A stretch of 6,424 nt of DNA from Pseudobdellovibrionaceae bacterium (lineage in GTDB: Bacteria; Bdellovibrionota; Bdellovibrionia; Bdellovibrionales; JAMPXM01), in contig CAJYIL010000727.1 of NCBI GenBank assembly GCA_913774795.1, positions 1 to 6,424 of the forward strand. The letters run 5' to 3'. This document shows positions 5,105-6,424 of this stretch, in pieces. The stretch's first letter is position 1, and each line of letters starts with the position of its first letter. The position numbers were made by a program, and so were the translations under genes. Below the pieces are notes generated by a model, which was not told the DNA's origin, did no database searches, and saw only the letters and a list, made by a program, of their open reading frames with translations.

Positions 5105-6411
5105 AAACATCATTCATCAGCGCCTTCGTCGTTTCCGTCTTAACACCTAACGCCTTCGCGATTTGCTCAATTGGTGACGGACAACAAAAGCAGATTGCGG
5201 TCGTTATGAAGACCGTTGGTTCAGTCGCGAGACTCAGTGGTGATCGTTCGCAGTTGAAAGTCGACCAGCTGGAAGGCCTGCGTTGCAACGAGACGTTGAA
5301 GACCGGTTCTGGCTCGCAGGCGCTTCTTAAGTTTGGCGGAGGAGGAAAAATTCTTCTTTATCCGGAATCGTCTCTGACAGTGAAGTCTGATTCCTCGCCG
5401 CTCGCCAACGTTGCGTTTGGCGATTTGAAGATTCAGCTGAGTGGTCGACTCGAGTTCTCAGCGGATGGTAAACGTTCGAGAATCGACAGCACCGAGAAAG
5501 GTGTTCGTTTCAGCTTGGGTGAAAGTTTCCCGTCGAGAACGCCGGCGGCATCACCCGTCAAGTCCACTTCGAAGATGGTGTCTCTCGAGACGCAGGTCGA
5601 TCGCCCGATCACTGTCGTTCTCGATCGCACTGAGAGTATTGAAGCAGAGCTCTTCGATAAAGACGGCAACGTCATCGACAAAGTTCAGCCGATGGGGCGT
5701 CAATTCGTATTTCCCGCACGAAATGCAGGACAGTTCATCATTCAATTTTCCAAGACCGCGACTTCAGAGGCTCCGAGAATTCGCGTGCGAAGAATTCGTA
5801 TGATCGTCACTGCTCCGAGCTCGATCGTCGTTGCGGGACGCGGTCTCGCGAGTGAACCTGACAATGGATCCCGATCAGTGAGCGAGCTTGAAGTTGAAGG
5901 AAGCTTATGGTCGGTGCAGTCGTCACTTCAAAAATCGGCTCAAAAGAATCAATCGAACTTCGGCGTGCTCGGCGGAAGTTTTAGGCTTTGGAGAGCGCGA
6001 GATGCCTTCGAGGCGGCGTTCCAGACAGCACTTCTGACCGCAGCACCAAATTCGCTCACGCCGACGCGATTCGAGGGCCGGTACCATCGGCTCTTCGGTC
6101 GAACATCAGTCTTCGCAGGGGCCGAACTTTATACCTCACGAGGCGATGACAACTTCCGATCTTCATACGCCCAGGGCGAAATCGGTCTTCGCCATACATT
6201 TAGTTTTGGCGAGCTCTGGGCGCTTTCTCCACTTGTCTCGGGCGGATGGGATTTCGGCGACCAATTTTCGGGGCTGGTTGAGTTGAAAGCGGATCGCAAA
6301 CTCAACTCGTCATCGTCGATTGGCGCCGGAGCGCGCGTGCACTTGTACAACCAAAGCGAATACCGCGAAGGGCGCAGCGAAGCCTTTGCTTACGTGAAAT
6401 GGAGTTACTAA
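5101..6411 (+). CDS. FecR-like domain fused to an outer-membrane beta-barrel
   Basis: A 436-residue product starting at GTG 5101, overlapping the previous stop as GTGA. Residues 1-20 form a signal peptide with an AFA cleavage site. Residues about 35-120 are FecR-like: VGSVARL, then LKTGSGSQALLKF and KILLYPESSLTV, the typical 'threshold-crossing, TG-gs-a-l-f, -l-l-p-s-l' pattern. C22 and C62 could form a disulfide. Residues about 163-235 form a beta-rich stretch (EAELFDKDGNVIDK, FVFPARNAGQFIIQF), perhaps Ig-like. Residues about 287-436 alternate polar and hydrophobic residues in amphipathic strands and end KWSY with a terminal aromatic, as in outer-membrane barrels; I see perhaps 8-10 strands. 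Classical FecR is an inner-membrane regulator of a sigma factor. Here its cytoplasmic part is absent, so sensing or binding in the periplasm is more likely than anti-sigma activity. The stop overlaps the next start by 1 nt. Confidence 0.75.
   Translation: MKTSFISAFVVSVLTPNAFAICSIGDGQQKQIAVVMKTVGSVARLSGDRSQLKVDQLEGLRCNETLKTGSGSQALLKFGGGGKILLYPESSLTVKSDSSPLANVAFGDLKIQLSGRLEFSADGKRSRIDSTEKGVRFSLGESFPSRTPAASPVKSTSKMVSLETQVDRPITVVLDRTESIEAELFDKDGNVIDKVQPMGRQFVFPARNAGQFIIQFSKTATSEAPRIRVRRIRMIVTAPSSIVVAGRGLASEPDNGSRSVSELEVEGSLWSVQSSLQKSAQKNQSNFGVLGGSFRLWRARDAFEAAFQTALLTAAPNSLTPTRFEGRYHRLFGRTSVFAGAELYTSRGDDNFRSSYAQGEIGLRHTFSFGELWALSPLVSGGWDFGDQFSGLVELKADRKLNSSSSIGAGARVHLYNQSEYREGRSEAFAYVKWSY
6401..6404 (+). 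promoter_or_regulatory. Ribosome-binding site for the gene running off the right edge
   Basis: GGAG 6 nt before ATG 6411, placed in the last codons of the barrel gene. The SD with good spacing supports a real start at the TAATG junction. Confidence 0.5.
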
Positions 6412-6424
6412 TGCGTCAGCTATC
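6411..6424 (+). CDS. Start of a further coupled gene (partial)
   Basis: ATG at 6411-6413 shares its A with the stop of the barrel gene (TAATG). Only M-R-Q-L and part of a fifth codon are visible before the window ends, so nothing can be said about the product. The overlap and SD suggest that it is the fourth gene of the right-hand operon. Confidence 0.55.

Overview
This window most likely comes from a Gram-negative predatory or environmental bacterium of the Bdellovibrio type (Bdellovibrionota). That is an inference from gene content: a phage-tail-fibre-like modular surface protein without a phage context, a coupled secreted LamG protein, many small lipoproteins, and a FecR domain joined to an outer-membrane barrel. 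No 16S rRNA or other phylogenetic marker is present. All convincing genes are on the + strand and nearly all their products are predicted to be exported or membrane-bound. I see no tRNA, rRNA, CRISPR array or insertion sequence.

Left block (1-3989): the 3' part of a fibre/adhesin gene (its start lies off the left edge) shares an ATGA stop/start overlap with a secreted protein carrying two LamG-like domains. A very small lipoprotein gene follows after 3 nt. The fibre portion visible here is built from a 240-residue stalk module present twice with an exact 960-bp period. It ends in a GNVGIGTTAP-type junction followed by a roughly 100-residue tip instead of the usual self-cleaving peptidase S74 chaperone. 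The domain style resembles the mosaic adhesive trimer (MAT) fibres described from Bdellovibrio.

Gap (3990-4109): 120 bp with a small GC hairpin without a U tract, a perfect 6-2-6 dyad flanked by two copies of ATCCAAT, and a good ribosome-binding site. This is probably the boundary between two transcription units.

Right block (4110-6424): four overlapping genes. They encode a lipoprotein with a seven-heptad leucine zipper and a basic, double-cysteine tail; a membrane-anchored thioredoxin-fold protein resembling the family called RedB but lacking the second cysteine of its usual motif; a periplasmic FecR-like domain fused to a C-terminal outer-membrane beta-barrel; and the first four codons of another gene. 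Overlaps of 19 (or 7), 4 and 1 nt imply tight translational coupling and a shared envelope function. That function is not known to me. A structural or sensing complex spanning inner membrane, periplasm and outer membrane is the most economical reading.
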